Shown: piece by piece, positions 18,693-29,000 of the stretch
Numbering within the stretch: position 1 is the stretch's first letter
How the letters are laid out: every line of letters begins with the position of its first letter
NCBI GenBank assembly: GCA_913019975.1
Contig: CAJWBH010000024.1
Location: 1-38,109, forward strand
Source of the DNA: Thalassolituus maritimus
GTDB taxonomy: Bacteria; Pseudomonadota; Gammaproteobacteria; Pseudomonadales; Oceanobacteraceae
DNA: 38,109 bases
Direction of reading: 5' to 3'
Program-made: the position numbers and the translations under genes
Notes under the pieces: generated by a model
Database searches by the model: none
The model's input: only the letters and a program-made list of their open reading frames with translations
What the model was told of the DNA's origin: nothing

Positions 18693-20392
18693 TAGAGTTC
18701 GGGAAGGGATTCCTGATTTTCCTGCGATTTGTTTGCTTTCATCGCTCTTTCGATTAACAGCGTAATACTACTTCCATTAAAAGCGCTGTTTTTATCGGCG
18801 CTGTAAAGAGTCGCATCCAGCTCAGCCAGAGCTGCGCTTAACCTGACATCACTCAACCAGACCTCAGCCTGAGCAAGCGAGGTCATCGGGCGTCCTGATG
18901 CCGCTGAAGCCCAATGAATAATGTTTTCACGGATGGCCTGAGCATTGTTCTCGCGGGCAGACTTTTTAAGCTCTCGCCAGTAGTAGTGCTCGTCTTCTTT
19001 TTGTTTTTTATCGGCGGCTTCTTTACGAGCCTGATGATCCGGAACTGCAGATGCTGCACTACTCGAAGGTTGGCGCAGCATCAGCCAGGCAACCACTGCT
19101 AATAGCAGACCATTCATAACGACAGAGGCACCCAGTGCAAGTTTCCAGATCCCTGAATCAGCGGGTAGTTCGCCAGCGACTGGTTCGACAGGGGGCTCAG
19201 AAATGCCGGGTGAAGTTTGAGAAGAGGGCGGCGCAGTCGCTGCTGGAGTGACCGTGATTACGTGCTCGGGCAAGGTCGCGTATTCAACACGGTTTTCCAG
19301 TGTATTCCACCATGGAATACGTACTTCGGGCAGAATAAGCTCACCTGCAACTCCCGGAACCAGGGCGACGCTTTGAGTAATCGTGGTCACAATGCCTTGT
19401 TCTGAAATAGAGCTGTTGTCCTGAGTCTGATCCGGGTAGTAACGCAAACCCTCTACGTCTGCCATCGGGACGGGGGGAACCTGGCCAGAATTCAGCCCGG
19501 TCGCTTTGATAGTAAAAGTACGGGTCACTGGTTCGCCTGCCTGCCACTCGGTCGGAGGCGTACTGAATGTTTCTTCCAGAACAAAGCGGCTGGCCGGAAT
19601 CCATGGCGCTTGCGGATAACTGTCAGGAATCGGATTAATGGTTAACTCGATGGGTTTGCTGACGATGGTTTCGGCCGAGCCACGGAAGCGGTTATAGCGG
19701 TCGGTAACACGCGCTGTGAAGCGCTGCCCCGGTATTACTAATGTGCCTGAAGATTCAGGGAAAATAGCGTAGCGGCGTTCGTAAACACCGATACGCTGAC
19801 CATCAACCACGGTAATGTGTTTCTTCGGGTCCATGAGAGGTTGAACGCGGGCGTTAGCGACTTCAAATTCCGACAGAGATGCGTCGTCGTGATTCACTGT
19901 GTAGTACATGCGCTCAATATAAAGTAGCTGTTCCTGTACGTAGTGAGTGCCGCTGCTGACTTCTACTTCGAAGAAAAAATGCTCCGACTTTTCGGGTTCT
20001 GTCGTCGCAGTGTCTTCGACATTGATTCGAATAGGATCACTGTATTCGCCTTTGTATGATAAGGCCGGAATCAGTACTTCACCCGCCCGGCGGGGCAACA
20101 ATTCAACTTCCCAGCGAGTGGTTGAGGTACTTTTGCCATTAACGTTTGAACTTTCTTTGCTGATGCGTGGGCGGCCGACGACATTCCAGTCGCGCTCCAG
20201 TGGCGACAGGTCTGGCATGTCGGTCGATAACAGATTCAGAAAGCCACCCTGGCTGTCGACATGCTGCAGTTGCAGAGTCACCGGGTCTGAGCGGCCAATC
20301 TGTTTGCGATCAACGCTTGAGATAAATTCAGCCGCGAGTACCAGCTGGCTGGTTATTAATAGCGCTGCGGTAATAATCCAGCGGATTACCAT
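18689..20392 (-). CDS. batD: BatD-family (oxygen tolerance) membrane protein
   Basis: The 567-residue product has a signal peptide (about 1-20), a long beta-rich periplasmic part with the BatD pattern (KQIGRSDPVTLQL, RRAGEVLIPALSYKG, GERRYAIFPESSG-like ERRYAIFPESSGTLVIP), one membrane helix near 418-442, and a cytoplasmic tail of about 120 residues. BatD proteins accompany MoxR-VWA systems and were named for Bacteroides aerotolerance; their molecular role is unsettled. It is the last gene of the six-gene operon and its start overlaps the end of the batB-batC fusion by seven bases. Confidence 0.85.
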   Translation of the reverse strand: MVIRWIITAALLITSQLVLAAEFISSVDRKQIGRSDPVTLQLQHVDSQGGFLNLLSTDMPDLSPLERDWNVVGRPRISKESSNVNGKSTSTTRWEVELLPRRAGEVLIPALSYKGEYSDPIRINVEDTATTEPEKSEHFFFEVEVSSGTHYVQEQLLYIERMYYTVNHDDASLSEFEVANARVQPLMDPKKHITVVDGQRIGVYERRYAIFPESSGTLVIPGQRFTARVTDRYNRFRGSAETIVSKPIELTINPIPDSYPQAPWIPASRFVLEETFSTPPTEWQAGEPVTRTFTIKATGLNSGQVPPVPMADVEGLRYYPDQTQDNSSISEQGIVTTITQSVALVPGVAGELILPEVRIPWWNTLENRVEYATLPEHVITVTPAATAPPSSQTSPGISEPPVEPVAGELPADSGIWKLALGASVVMNGLLLAVVAWLMLRQPSSSAASAVPDHQARKEAADKKQKEDEHYYWRELKKSARENNAQAIRENIIHWASAASGRPMTSLAQAEVWLSDVRLSAALAELDATLYSADKNSAFNGSSITLLIERAMKANKSQENQESLPELY

Positions 20393-22404
20393 AAAACATC
20401 CTCTTCCGTCTGATCTGCATTCTGGCGGTACTGATATAAAAACTTCCGTTGCATCAGCAGACCCGGGTTATCTTCGACCTCGTTGAGTACAGACTCCATC
20501 GCCGCTTGCTGCTCGCGGGACAGGTGGCTGAACTCTCCATTCTCTTCATTGCTCTGTTGCTCTGCGACCGTTTGTTTCTGGGCCTGACCTTCATCGCCGT
20601 TCTGTGATTCCTGCTGGTCTTCCAGACCGCGATCTCCGGATTTTCCGGTCTCAGGCTGTTGGGCTTTTCCTGCTTGCTGCTGTTCTTGCTTTCCGGCTTT
20701 TTCTTCAGCCTGCTTCTGGGCTTGTTCTTCGGCCTTTTTCTCTGCCATTTTTTCAGCCATGTTGTCAGCATAGGCATCATCAGCTGACTCCTGTTCAGAG
20801 TCCTCTTCAGAGTCTGAATTCTGGTTATCTGAGTTCTGACCTGAAGAACCGTCTGAATTTTCCGAGGAATTGCTGTTGTTCTGACTATTGTTATTCTGAC
20901 TACTGTTGTTCTGATTCTGGTCTGAATTCTGCGACTCTGATGAATTGCCCTGTGAGCTGTTCTCACCATTATTTTGCGAGCTGTCCTGTTGCTGGTCGTT
21001 CTGAGAATTCTTGTCAGAATTTTCAGAATCACCCTCAGAGTCAGACGACGATTGCTCCTGCTGCTTCATTGCTTCTTCGACAAGGTCGAGATTTTTCTGC
21101 GCTTGCGTCAGGTCAGGATCTGCTTTCAGTGCATCACGATAGGCTTCAGCCGCCTGTTCCAGCTTGCCTTGTTGAGCGCGGGCATTGCCCAGGTTGTATT
21201 TCGCTTGTGCAGAATCACTTTGCGTAAAGGCCTCTTCTGCAGCTTCGTAATTTCCGGCGCGGTAGTGCGCTGTGCCTTTCCACTCAGGGTTATTGAACAG
21301 CTCAGCAGCTCGGGCCGGGTCGCTCTCCATAAGTTCAGCGGCTTGCTGGTTGTCCGTTTTCCAGGCGTTCGCGCTCGCCGTTTCGGGGAGCAGTGGCAGG
21401 ATTAAAACAAGGCTGAACAGTACACCCCGGCGAAAGCCTGCAATGGCGATGGGGATCAGCAAAAAGGTGAGCCAGTAGCCGGCATCCTGCCAGGTTTCGA
21501 ATGTTGTTTCCTGTGCGTTGGCGTCGTTACTCCCGGGAAGACTGTTGGTGAGGCTGCGCCAGTCACTGTCATTATAACTCATGGCCCGCCAGCGGCTGCC
21601 TGTAGCCTCATACAGTGCCTGCATCGGCGCGGTATCCAGCTTTGGCAGGACGATGGTGCCATCCCCTTTTTTTAGGAACCCTTGGTCGCCAATAGGGACG
21701 GGGGCCCCTTCAGCCGTGCCGACGGCAATCAGGCTAAGGTCAATCGAGTCACCCAGAGCGAGAGCAATGCGCTCGACGTCTTTGTTCTGGATACCGTCAG
21801 TAATCAGCAGAGCGGAGGCTTCATTGACACCGGCATCCGTCATTAGCGTTTGAGCCTGAGTCAGAGCTTTATCTGGTCGGCTACCGAGTTTCGGCATGAT
21901 CTCGGGAGACAGTGATGTCAGCAGGTGCTCAACGGTTGCTTTGTCATCAGTAAAGGGCACGACCGTGTGGGCTTCTCCTGAGTAGGCGATGACAGCAGTG
22001 ATGCCATCTTCACGGCCGCGGACGATGTCGGTGGCTTTACGAATTGCCCGGGTGGCGCGATCAGGCGCGACATCGGTTGCGTTCATTGAAAGCGACATAT
22101 CAATCAGTAGCACCAAAGCATCCGGGTTACTGATCACAGGCACCGCTTTGCGCTGCCAGCTTGGGCCGGATATGGCGACGATGGCGATGGCTGAGGCAAT
22201 GAATATGGCAATCACGCCGAGCATGGACGATTTACCCGGTGTGCGGTCGAGCATGTGTGCTTGCAGTGCGGGATCAATCAACTGATCCCAGCGACCTTTG
22301 CGCAGCGTCCGCTGTGCCAGCCAGACGGTCATAACGACAGCCGGAATAAGGAGGATCAGCCAGATAGGGCGCATAAAGTGAATGTTATTCAGAAACTCAC
22401 TCAT
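20386..22404 (-). CDS. BatB-BatC fusion: VWA domain plus TPR protein
   Basis: The 672-residue product combines two Bat proteins. Residues 12-79 hold two membrane helices. A von Willebrand A domain (about 92-285) has the intact MIDAS motif DMSLS at 102-106. Further hydrophobic helices lie near 310-345. TPR-like repeats (about 365-440: AHYRAGNYEAAEEAF, AKYNLGNARAQQGKLEQAAEAYRDAL) follow, then about 200 residues of extreme Ser/Asn/Gln/Asp/Glu low complexity. ATG 22404 is chosen because it overlaps the batA stop as ATGA; the longer open frame to 22470 reads into batA. The VWA domain likely binds a partner through a divalent ion and is acted on by the MoxR ATPase, as in other MoxR-VWA pairs. Confidence 0.9.
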   Translation of the reverse strand: MSEFLNNIHFMRPIWLILLIPAVVMTVWLAQRTLRKGRWDQLIDPALQAHMLDRTPGKSSMLGVIAIFIASAIAIVAISGPSWQRKAVPVISNPDALVLLIDMSLSMNATDVAPDRATRAIRKATDIVRGREDGITAVIAYSGEAHTVVPFTDDKATVEHLLTSLSPEIMPKLGSRPDKALTQAQTLMTDAGVNEASALLITDGIQNKDVERIALALGDSIDLSLIAVGTAEGAPVPIGDQGFLKKGDGTIVLPKLDTAPMQALYEATGSRWRAMSYNDSDWRSLTNSLPGSNDANAQETTFETWQDAGYWLTFLLIPIAIAGFRRGVLFSLVLILPLLPETASANAWKTDNQQAAELMESDPARAAELFNNPEWKGTAHYRAGNYEAAEEAFTQSDSAQAKYNLGNARAQQGKLEQAAEAYRDALKADPDLTQAQKNLDLVEEAMKQQEQSSSDSEGDSENSDKNSQNDQQQDSSQNNGENSSQGNSSESQNSDQNQNNSSQNNNSQNNSNSSENSDGSSGQNSDNQNSDSEEDSEQESADDAYADNMAEKMAEKKAEEQAQKQAEEKAGKQEQQQAGKAQQPETGKSGDRGLEDQQESQNGDEGQAQKQTVAEQQSNEENGEFSHLSREQQAAMESVLNEVEDNPGLLMQRKFLYQYRQNADQTEEDVLW

Positions 22405-23384
22405 GACAGACCTCGTCGTACAAGCACTAGCTGAACCCAGCCAAGCAACAGGGCAGCAAGCAGCGGCCACTGAAACAGTCCGGACTCAGGTCGGTAAGTT
22501 TTATTCTCCCGCTCGGTCGGTTCCAGCTCATCAATTAAGTCGTAAATCTGGCTCAGCTCTTCAGTATTACGAGCGCGGAAAAACCGTGCCGAAGTCAGGT
22601 CGGCGATACTTTGCAGCTCGCCTTCGTTTAATTCACGTGATGGGTTGATTGTACGACTGCCGAAGAAGCTTGGGACTTGCATGCTCTCAGCGCCCAGACC
22701 AATGGTGTAAATTTTAATGCCCAGCTCAGAAGCCAGTTCTGCGGCTCTGACGGGGTCTACTTTGCCGGCCGTGTTTTCTCCATCGGTCAGCAGAACAATC
22801 ACCTGGCTGTCTGACGGATTTTCGCGCATACGCTTGGCGGCGAGGGTAATGGCATCACCTATCGCGGTTTGTTTCCCGGCAAGTCCGAGTGCGGCTTCAT
22901 TCATAAAGGTACGCACGGTTTCACGGTCGAACGTCAGTGGTGCTTGCAGATAGGCGTTCGAGCCAAACAGAATCAATCCCAGGCGATCGCCTTCGCGCTG
23001 ATTAATAAAATCGTTCAGCACGTGTTTAACAATTTCGAGGCGATTCACCGGGCGATTATTCAACTCCATATCGGCGGTATCCATACTGCCTGAGATATCG
23101 ACCGCGAGCATAAGATCACGACCTTCAGCGGGCAGGCGAATTGGTTCTCCGAGCCAGACAGGGCGGGCCAGCGCAAACACCAGGGCCAGCCAGGCTAACG
23201 CTGGCACAACCCAGCGCATACCACTCGCAGTGTTGTCTGGTGTACTGCCTGATGTGCTGTTCCAGTCGCTCAGGTCTGGCACTTTAAGGGCAGCGTCTTC
23301 CTGAACTCTGGCCGGTAGCAGGTAGCGCGCAATGAATGGCAGCACCAGCAGTAAAAATGCCCATGGGAACTGAAATTCAAACAT
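22401..23384 (-). CDS. batA: BatA-type VWA domain membrane protein
   Basis: The 327-residue product has an N-terminal hydrophobic segment (about 8-23), a second (about 57-75), a VWA domain (about 88-285) with MIDAS DISGS at 96-100 and TDGENT further on, and a C-terminal membrane helix (about 302-320). This is the classic BatA layout, placing the metal-binding domain in the periplasm. Its start overlaps the DUF4381 gene by eight bases and its stop overlaps batB by four, so the operon is translationally linked. Confidence 0.9.
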   Translation of the reverse strand: MFEFQFPWAFLLLVLPFIARYLLPARVQEDAALKVPDLSDWNSTSGSTPDNTASGMRWVVPALAWLALVFALARPVWLGEPIRLPAEGRDLMLAVDISGSMDTADMELNNRPVNRLEIVKHVLNDFINQREGDRLGLILFGSNAYLQAPLTFDRETVRTFMNEAALGLAGKQTAIGDAITLAAKRMRENPSDSQVIVLLTDGENTAGKVDPVRAAELASELGIKIYTIGLGAESMQVPSFFGSRTINPSRELNEGELQSIADLTSARFFRARNTEELSQIYDLIDELEPTERENKTYRPESGLFQWPLLAALLLGWVQLVLVRRGLS

Positions 23385-23895
23385 GGGGCGCCTTCCTGCC
23401 AGTATTCGAGACGGCTTTACGCACTCGTTCTGGCGTTGTTCTTTTTAACCACTGACGCAGCTCACTGTCGATTAACTCAACAGCCAGGTCAGGCTCACGT
23501 CGATATGAGCCGTGAGCAAGTGCATTGATTGTCTTACTGGATAGTGTCGCTTTGGAGTTGATGCGGTTCAGGTAGGCCGTCCATTCCTCTCCGCTGAGCG
23601 ATAGTTGGCTGTTTTCGTCACAGGCCTTCAGGTAACGCTTCAGTGTTTTGTTCAGGCTCTGACAATACCGTGTTGAGTCTTCGTTCTCAGCGTAATCATT
23701 TTTTGCCTGATCGAGCAGCGGCAACGTGAGCGTGAGCATCGCACGATGTCGGTGCCAGCGAATAAATAGCCATGTCATTGCGGTAACGACAGCAACCGCG
23801 ACGGCTGCACTGGCCCACCACCCCCAGGCCAACGGAAATAATCCAATGGCGGCGGGTTCAATGATGTCTTCTAACGGCAGGGCACCCGGGTTCAT
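23377..23895 (-). CDS. DUF4381 family membrane protein
   Basis: The 172-residue product has one membrane helix (about 20-43) followed by a basic WHRHR stretch and a cytoplasmic helical domain. LPLEDIIEPAAIGLFPLAWGWW at the N-terminus is typical of DUF4381 proteins that sit between DUF58 and BatA genes in proteobacteria. ATG 23895 is preferred since it overlaps the DUF58 stop as ATGA; the longer frame to 23946 lies inside that gene. The biochemical role is unknown. Confidence 0.85.
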   Translation of the reverse strand: MNPGALPLEDIIEPAAIGLFPLAWGWWASAAVAVAVVTAMTWLFIRWHRHRAMLTLTLPLLDQAKNDYAENEDSTRYCQSLNKTLKRYLKACDENSQLSLSGEEWTAYLNRINSKATLSSKTINALAHGSYRREPDLAVELIDSELRQWLKRTTPERVRKAVSNTGRKAPHV

Positions 23896-24824
23896 ACTGT
23901 GACTCCGGACAGATCTGCGGTGAAGCCCATCCCCTGACGCAGACAATCGAGAGGGTCCTCGTGGGTCTGAACATCAATTAATGGTGCCTGCAGGTGCAGC
24001 AGCGAGTGCTTCAGTTGGTTAGTACGTTCCTGCCAGGCAGTGAGCTGCTGGGCGCTGTCCCGGCTGCTGATGCTCAGTCGCGAGCGTTGTCGGCCGTCGG
24101 TCAGAACGTAGTCGCCCGCAGGCTTCTGAATTTCCAGTGGATCAATGACGCGTATAGCAATCAGGTCACAGTGCCGGGAGACGCTATACAAGGCTCGCTC
24201 ACACTCTTTATCAAAGCCCTGCCAGTCGGAGACGATATAAACCGCTGATCCCGGGCGTGCAACGCGGGCCAGGTGACGGCAGATATCAAGCATGCGCGGT
24301 TGAGCGGCTGCGGCTTCTGTGACGGGCATTTCAGCCAAACGATGCAGGTAGGCCATCAATGTTTTCCGGCCGGTGTGCGGGCGCAGATCGAATTCGTTGG
24401 TATCGTTGAATATCAGGCCGCCAACGCGGTCTCCCTGCATGGCAGCTGCCCAAGCCAGCAGGGCTGAAATATCAGCTGCCACCACTCGCTTGAGTGCACG
24501 CCGGGTACCGAAGTTCATGGAACTGCGCAGGTCAGTGACCAGCAGTACAGGGCGTTCTCGTTCTTCGCGGAATACCTTGATATGAGGTTCACCGGTACGT
24601 GCAGTGACACGCCAGTCCATTGAGCGGATGTCGTCACCGGGTTGGTATCCCCGAACTTCCGCAAAATCGATGCCCCGGCCACGCAGACGAGAGGCATGAG
24701 TGCCCGATTGCTCGTTCAGGATTTTCTTCTGCCGGTGCAGTGGCAGAAGGTTGGCCAGTACCCTCAGACCCGCAAGGCGAGCGGGGTTGATCACTGTTCC
24801 ATCAGAAAACTCGCGGCGGATCAT
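23892..24824 (-). CDS. DUF58 domain protein of the MoxR operon
   Basis: The 310-residue product carries the DUF58 signature near residues 40-90 (SRLRGRGIDFAEVRGYQPGDDIRSMDWRVTARTGEPHIKVFREER), then a VWA-like fold beginning LLVTDLRSSMNFGT. DUF58 proteins are the constant cytoplasmic partner of MoxR ATPases and are thought to present a degenerate VWA surface. Its start shares one base with the moxR stop (TGATG). Confidence 0.9.
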   Translation of the reverse strand: MIRREFSDGTVINPARLAGLRVLANLLPLHRQKKILNEQSGTHASRLRGRGIDFAEVRGYQPGDDIRSMDWRVTARTGEPHIKVFREERERPVLLVTDLRSSMNFGTRRALKRVVAADISALLAWAAAMQGDRVGGLIFNDTNEFDLRPHTGRKTLMAYLHRLAEMPVTEAAAAQPRMLDICRHLARVARPGSAVYIVSDWQGFDKECERALYSVSRHCDLIAIRVIDPLEIQKPAGDYVLTDGRQRSRLSISSRDSAQQLTAWQERTNQLKHSLLHLQAPLIDVQTHEDPLDCLRQGMGFTADLSGVTV

Positions 24825-25783
24825 CAGGCTACTGGTACCCGCGACAGCAGTTCGTTGATGACAGTATCTGTGGTCAGGCCACTGGCTTCGGCCTCGAAAC
24901 TGAGCAGAATACGATGACGCAGCACATCGTGCGCTACGGCACGTACGTCATCGGGGCTGACGTAATCACGCCCTTCAAGCCAGGCATACGCGCGGGCGCA
25001 GCGATCAAGCGCAATGGTACCACGGGGGCTGGCGCCAAACTCGACCCAGCGTGCGAGATCATCGCCGTATTTACCGGGTTCACGCGTCGCGATGATAAGT
25101 TGCACCAGATATTCTTCGACGGCTTCGCTCATGTGCATCTGCAGTACCTGGCTGCGAGCAGCAATCAGGTGTTTCTCGGTCAGTTTACTGCCATCGTAGT
25201 CTTTGTGAGCCAGCGCTTCGCCACGGGCCAAGCGCAGAATCGACTGCTCTGCGCTGGCATCGGGGTAATCAATTTTTACGTGCATCAGGAAGCGGTCCAG
25301 CTGAGCTTCAGGGAGAGGATAGGTCCCCTCCTGCTCAATTGGGTTCTGAGTGGCCATGACCATAAATACGTCAGGCAACTCACGAGTAACACCGCCGACG
25401 GTTACCTGACGTTCAGCCATGGCTTCAAGAAGAGCGCTCTGAACCTTCGCCGGTGCCCGGTTAATTTCGTCGGCGAGAATCAGGTTATGGAAGATTGGCC
25501 CGGCCTGAAAATCAAAGCTCTGCGTTTCAGGGCGGTAAATTTCAGTACCTGTGATGTCTCCCGGCAGGAGATCGGGCGTAAACTGAACACGCTTGAATTC
25601 ACCTTCCATTCGGTCTGCCAGCGCGTTAATGGCTTTGGTTTTTGCAAGGCCAGGTGCGCCTTCAACCAATAAGTGCCCATCCGCTAATAGTGTCAGGAGC
25701 AGTCGCTCTACCAATTGAGGCTGACCAATGATGGTTTTCTGTAAATTATCACGGAGTTGTTGGAACCCGTTCTGTAAGCTCAT
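24824..25783 (-). CDS. MoxR-family AAA+ ATPase
   Basis: The 319-residue product has Walker A GAPGLAKT at 42-49, Walker B LILADEINRA at 101-110, the MoxR signature around KVQSALLEAMAERQVT, the sensor ATQNPIEQEGTYPLPEAQLDRF, and a C-terminal lid with sensor 2 near ASPRGTIAL. MoxR ATPases act as chaperones that mature partner complexes through VWA proteins; this one heads the DUF58-DUF4381-batA-batBC-batD operon. ATG 25783 (MSLQNGFQQL) is preferred over a GTG at 25882 because the family starts there and an AGGA/GGAT lies upstream. Confidence 0.93.
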   Translation of the reverse strand: MSLQNGFQQLRDNLQKTIIGQPQLVERLLLTLLADGHLLVEGAPGLAKTKAINALADRMEGEFKRVQFTPDLLPGDITGTEIYRPETQSFDFQAGPIFHNLILADEINRAPAKVQSALLEAMAERQVTVGGVTRELPDVFMVMATQNPIEQEGTYPLPEAQLDRFLMHVKIDYPDASAEQSILRLARGEALAHKDYDGSKLTEKHLIAARSQVLQMHMSEAVEEYLVQLIIATREPGKYGDDLARWVEFGASPRGTIALDRCARAYAWLEGRDYVSPDDVRAVAHDVLRHRILLSFEAEASGLTTDTVINELLSRVPVA

Positions 25784-25842
25784 CTGAATCCAGTCCTGAT
25801 TCTTATCGGTGTGTTGGCCTCTGTTTTTCCAGAGTGACAAGG

Positions 25843-25870
25843 ATTTTAGAGATTCCGCTGTGGCGGTCAA
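25843..25870 (-). promoter_or_regulatory. candidate sigma-70 promoter of the moxR operon
   Basis: On the minus strand TTGACC (25870-25865), a 16-bp spacer and TAAAAT (25848-25843) precede the chosen moxR start by about 60 bases. The position supports the shorter start, since the promoter would lie inside the longer frame. Confidence 0.4.
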
Positions 25871-25965
25871 CGCTCTGATCACGCCTTGTTAATAAAGTTA
25901 TCTGCATGTCCGTAAAGTAGCGTAAACAATCCTTGCGTACGCTCAAGTGGCAAAGCTGACAGATA

Positions 25966-25980
25966 GTCTAAGCTTTAGAC
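25966..25980. promoter_or_regulatory. palindrome upstream of the glutamate dehydrogenase gene
   Basis: GTCTAA-GCT-TTAGAC is a perfect 6-3-6 dyad ending 36 bp before the dehydrogenase ATG, in the gap between it and the divergent moxR operon. The position suits an operator. No regulator is identified. Confidence 0.35.
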
Positions 25981-26016
25981 ATAACTATTACTGGAACCTT
26001 GTGGCGAGTGACTGCA

Positions 26017-29000
26017 ATGCTTACACCTTTACACGCTCTGATCAATGAACGGAATGAGTCTTCCCTCGCGTCTCAGTTAACGCGATTCGCAGATCTTTAC
26101 TACTCTGGTGCACCCTCAGATGAGGTGCTCGGCCGGTCAGTAGAGGATCTGTACGGGGCGACTTTGTCCTGCTGGCAGTTTATTCAGCATAGATCTGCCG
26201 GTGAGCCGAAGGTGCGTGTATTTAATCCAGACCATGAAAATCATGGATGGCAGTCACTTCATACGGTGATCGAGATCGTTTTCGACGACATGCCGTTTCT
26301 GGTAGATTCTGTACGAATGCAGCTCAATGCCCGTCAGATGTCGCTGCACGCCATTCATTACTGTGTATTACATGCAGGGCGTGACGAGAGCGGCCAGTTC
26401 AAGGCGACGGGTCAGTGGCAGAAACCAGGAAAAGGAAAAACGCCTGAAGCCATTATTTATATCGAAGTAGATCATCATTCTGATGAGCAGTTGATGACGG
26501 ATCTGGCTCAGGAAATTGAAGATGTGCTTAGTGAAGTTCAGCGCTGCGTCCGCGACTTTCCTGAAATGCTCGGAAAGGCAAAGAGTACAGCTCAGGAGCT
26601 GCGTGATGCCTGCACAGTCAATGACAAGGAAGCCTGTACTGAGGCCGCTGAGTTCGTTGACTGGATGGCATCTAATCACTTTACCTTTCTGGCATATGAT
26701 GAGTTTACCGTCAGTGATGCGAAATCCGGTAAAATTGTAGATCGAGATCCTGATCACGACCTTGGGATTTTCCGCAATATAGACACTACGCGTTCGCGTG
26801 TTCAGTTGAAAGAACTCGAACCCGAAATCCGCGAGTTCATTACCGGTCCTTCATTGATCAACTTTATGAAGTCCGGTAACCGCAGCCGTATACATCGTCC
26901 TGCCTATCCCGATTATGTCGTTGTAAAGCGATTCGATAAACATGGAAACGTCGTCGGTGGTATGCGGTTTATGGGTCTGTTTACTTCGATTGTTTATATC
27001 GAAACCCCGAACAATATTCCGATTATCCGCCGTAAACTGACAGCGATTCGTGAGAAGTCGGGTTTTGAGCGTTCGAGCCATAGCGCGAAAGAGCTCGATC
27101 GTATCCTCGAAGTGTATCCCCGCGACGAATTATTCCAATCCGATGTTGATCAACTTTATAAGACAGCCAATAGTGTTCTGAATATTCAGGAACGACGCCA
27201 GACGAGAGTGTACCTGCGCAAGGATACCTACAGTAAGTTTTTGTCGTGCATCGCATACACACCGCGTGATGTTTATAACACAGAGCTACGTCAGAAAATG
27301 GAAGATATTCTGGCTCAGGAATTCAGTCCACTAGACATAGAGTTCAACACTTATTTTTCAGAATCTGTTCTGGCCCGGACCCATTTTATTGTTCGCCTGA
27401 ATCCAGAAAAAGAGCTGAGTTATGACGAAAATATTGTCGCCAATAAGATTCGTCAGGTGGTCCGCTCCTGGACTGATGATCTGCATATTGCGCTGGTGGA
27501 ACAGGTCGGCGAAGAGCGCGGTAATGTTCTTTATCACGAATATCGGTCTGCCTTTCCGGCGGGCTACCGCGAGGACTTTTCTGCCCGCACTGCCGTAGCT
27601 GATATTCAGTATATGGATACCTTAAAGTCTGCCTCTGCAGGTGAACTCGGTATGTCCTTCTATCGGGAGCTGGAGGGAGGCCAGAATGAACTCAGGTTCA
27701 AGCTGTTTAACCCGGATAGCATTCTACCGCTGTCTGACATTATTCCTGTGCTCGAAAACTTCGGTCTGCGGGTGATGGGTGAGCATCCTTATGAGATCGT
27801 CTGCAGTGATGGCCGTCGTGTCTGGATTCATAATTTCTCACTGAAATATACCCTGTCTGACAGCATCAATATTGCCGAGGTGAAACAGGTATTTCAGGAA
27901 GCATTCCGTGCCATCTGGGATGGCCGGGCTGAGAACGACTCATTTAACCGGTTGGTGCTGGGTGCTAAGCTGGGTTGGAAAGACATCGCACTGCTCAGAG
28001 CCTACGCACGCTATATGAAGCAGATTCGCTTCGGTATTTCTGAGAACTACATTGCTGACACATTGAGCCGTTATATTCCGATCAGTGCTCAGATCGTTAA
28101 TCTTTTTCATGCACGTTTTGGCCTTAATGATCAGTCTGCTGATGATCGTAATAAAGCCGTCGCTGAGGTTGAAGGTAAGATTCATGAAGCGCTTGACGGT
28201 GTAGATCAGCTTAATGAAGACCGAGCTATCCGTCGCTATATAGAGCTGATCAAGGCCACGCTGCGTACCAACTACTTCCAGCCAGATGCTGATGGAAAAA
28301 CAAAGAGCTATCTTTCATTCAAAATTAAGCCGTCAGAGATCACCGATATTCCTCTGCCGCGCCCCATGTTTGAGATATTTGTTTATTCTCCCCGTATCGA
28401 AGGTGTGCATCTACGAGGCGGAAAAGTCGCCCGTGGTGGTTTGCGCTGGTCTGACCGCGTCGATGACTTCCGCACGGAAGTGCTGGGCCTGGTGAAAGCA
28501 CAGCAGGTGAAAAACGCGGTCATTGTCCCTGTCGGTGCTAAGGGTGGCTTTGTGTCGAAGTGTCCACCGACTGACGGTGGACGCGATGCTTTTATAGCTG
28601 AAGGTGTGGCTTGTTATCAGACGTTCATTAGTGCGCTCCTGGATGTCACTGATAATTTGATTGAAGGTGAGATTGTTCCACCTGAGTCAGTGGTTCGTCA
28701 CGACGAGCCTGATCCATATCTTGTTGTTGCAGCCGATAAGGGCACAGCAACTTTCTCAGACATTGCCAATGAAATTGCAGTCAACCGCGGTTTCTGGATG
28801 GGAGATGGTTTTGCTTCCGGTGGCTCGGTGGGTTACGACCACAAGAAAATGGGCATTACAGCACGCGGTGCCTGGGTGTCCGTGCAGCGTCACTTCCGTG
28901 AACGCGGCGTGAATGTTCAGACGGATGATTTCACTGTGGTCGGCATCGGTGACATGGCCGGTGATGTGTTCGGTAATGGCATGTTGCTGTCCGAGCACAT

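Noticed and set aside
24914-25672. 252-codon frame antisense to moxR
   Set aside because: Shadow of a well-supported AAA+ gene.
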